Assembly: GCA_023128965.1 (NCBI GenBank)
Contig: JAGMCY010000174.1
Coordinates: forward strand, 1 to 6,193
DNA length: 6,193 nt
DNA from: Candidatus Aenigmatarchaeota archaeon
GTDB lineage: Archaea > Aenigmatarchaeota > Aenigmatarchaeia > QMZP01 > QMZT01
Direction of reading: 5' to 3'
Made by a program: the position numbers and the translations under genes. Below are positions 5,868 to 6,193 of this stretch, one piece after another. The notes below the pieces were generated by a model. That model was not told the DNA's origin. It saw only the letters and a list, made by a program, of their open reading frames with translations, and searched no databases. How positions within the stretch are numbered: position 1 is the stretch's first letter; the number at the start of each line of letters is the position of its first letter.

Positions 5868-6193
5868 TTACTCAAGCTCCACAACCTTGTCCACGAACAT
5901 GTTCAGGTCATTTATCAGCTCGTTCTGCATATCCTCCCTGAGAGAGATGAGGATGCCCTTCGAGCCGAGCGTGCGGAACATCGATATTATCGAATGGGAG
6001 AACCTCACGACGGCATGGGAACCCTCGTAAACCAGGAGTGTTGACAATGAATCGAAAATCGTGGAATCGATTTTCCCGGCATTCAGGACCTTCTTCATAA
6101 CGATGTTTATCTCTGTCAGCGCTTTCGGCGAGGAGACGTAAACCACCTGCTCGCTCGCTTCCTCATCCTTCACCTTCTTCGTGACGCAGTCTA
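5868..6193 (-). CDS. KaiC/RecA-fold protein, C-terminal part, paralogue of the one at 2169-2714
   Basis: This gene is partial: 107 codons plus the stop are visible and the frame stays open to the right edge. It should not be taken to start at the GTG at 6171-6173, since six more in-frame codons (DCVTKK) align with IDVLTS of the relative at 2169-2714. The visible part begins near the middle of a RecA fold and has a Walker-B-like strand STIFDSLSTLLVY, then VVRFSHSIIS, GILISL and the end DLNMFVDKVVELE. The same blocks occur in the same order in the 2169-2714 protein. Whether a P-loop is present cannot be judged, because that region lies outside the window. It is the most upstream visible gene of the operon that continues with the PAS protein and the kinase, so a role in the same signalling path is likely. 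Family membership is good; the role is inferred. Confidence 0.8.
   Translation of the reverse strand, partial: DCVTKKVKDEEASEQVVYVSSPKALTEINIVMKKVLNAGKIDSTIFDSLSTLLVYEGSHAVVRFSHSIISMFRTLGSKGILISLREDMQNELINDLNMFVDKVVELE

Overview
The window looks archaeal. The evidence is a KaiC/RadA-like RecA-fold ATPase, further RecA-fold relatives of it, TATA-like boxes at archaeal spacing from start codons, genes that seem to be leaderless, and GGTG/GAGGTG-type ribosome binding sites where leaders exist. Hand-counted 60-base blocks run from about 25 to 55% GC. The lineage cannot be fixed from this piece; an uncultured euryarchaeal or DPANN-type genome is a reasonable guess. No RNA gene, CRISPR array, insertion sequence or origin was found. 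Genes are densely packed, and the longest gene-free stretch is about 150 bases.

Layout. (1) 1-584, minus strand: the N-terminal part of a secreted LamG-type (concanavalin A-like) surface protein with a signal peptide; it runs off the left edge. (2) 682-1137, plus strand: a small secreted or membrane-anchored protein with a CxxC motif, divergent from the first. (3) 1145-2017, minus strand: an intact single-domain KaiC-like ATPase. (4) 2018-2168: a divergent promoter region with a duplicated 12-mer placed symmetrically about the two start codons. (5) 2169-2714, plus strand: a KaiC-fold protein that lacks the P-loop. (6) 2756-3124, plus strand: a stand-alone CheY-like receiver. (7) 5868-6193 (partial), 5267-5851 and 3147-5270, all minus strand: an operon of a second KaiC-fold protein related to the one at 2169-2714, a PAS/coiled-coil protein, and a membrane histidine kinase (Cache-HAMP-HisKA-HATPase). 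The last two genes overlap by 4 bases.

From about 1145 to the right edge the genes read as one signalling neighbourhood. It holds an extracellular sensor kinase, a separate PAS subunit that probably docks on it, a one-domain response regulator with no output domain, one active KaiC-like ATPase, and two KaiC-fold relatives, at least one of which is a predicted pseudo-ATPase. Archaeal KaiC-like ATPases have been proposed in the literature to be signal-transduction hubs, and this arrangement fits that idea. How the parts connect (receiver to KaiC, PAS protein to kinase, pseudo-ATPase to ATPase) is inference from gene order and domain content.
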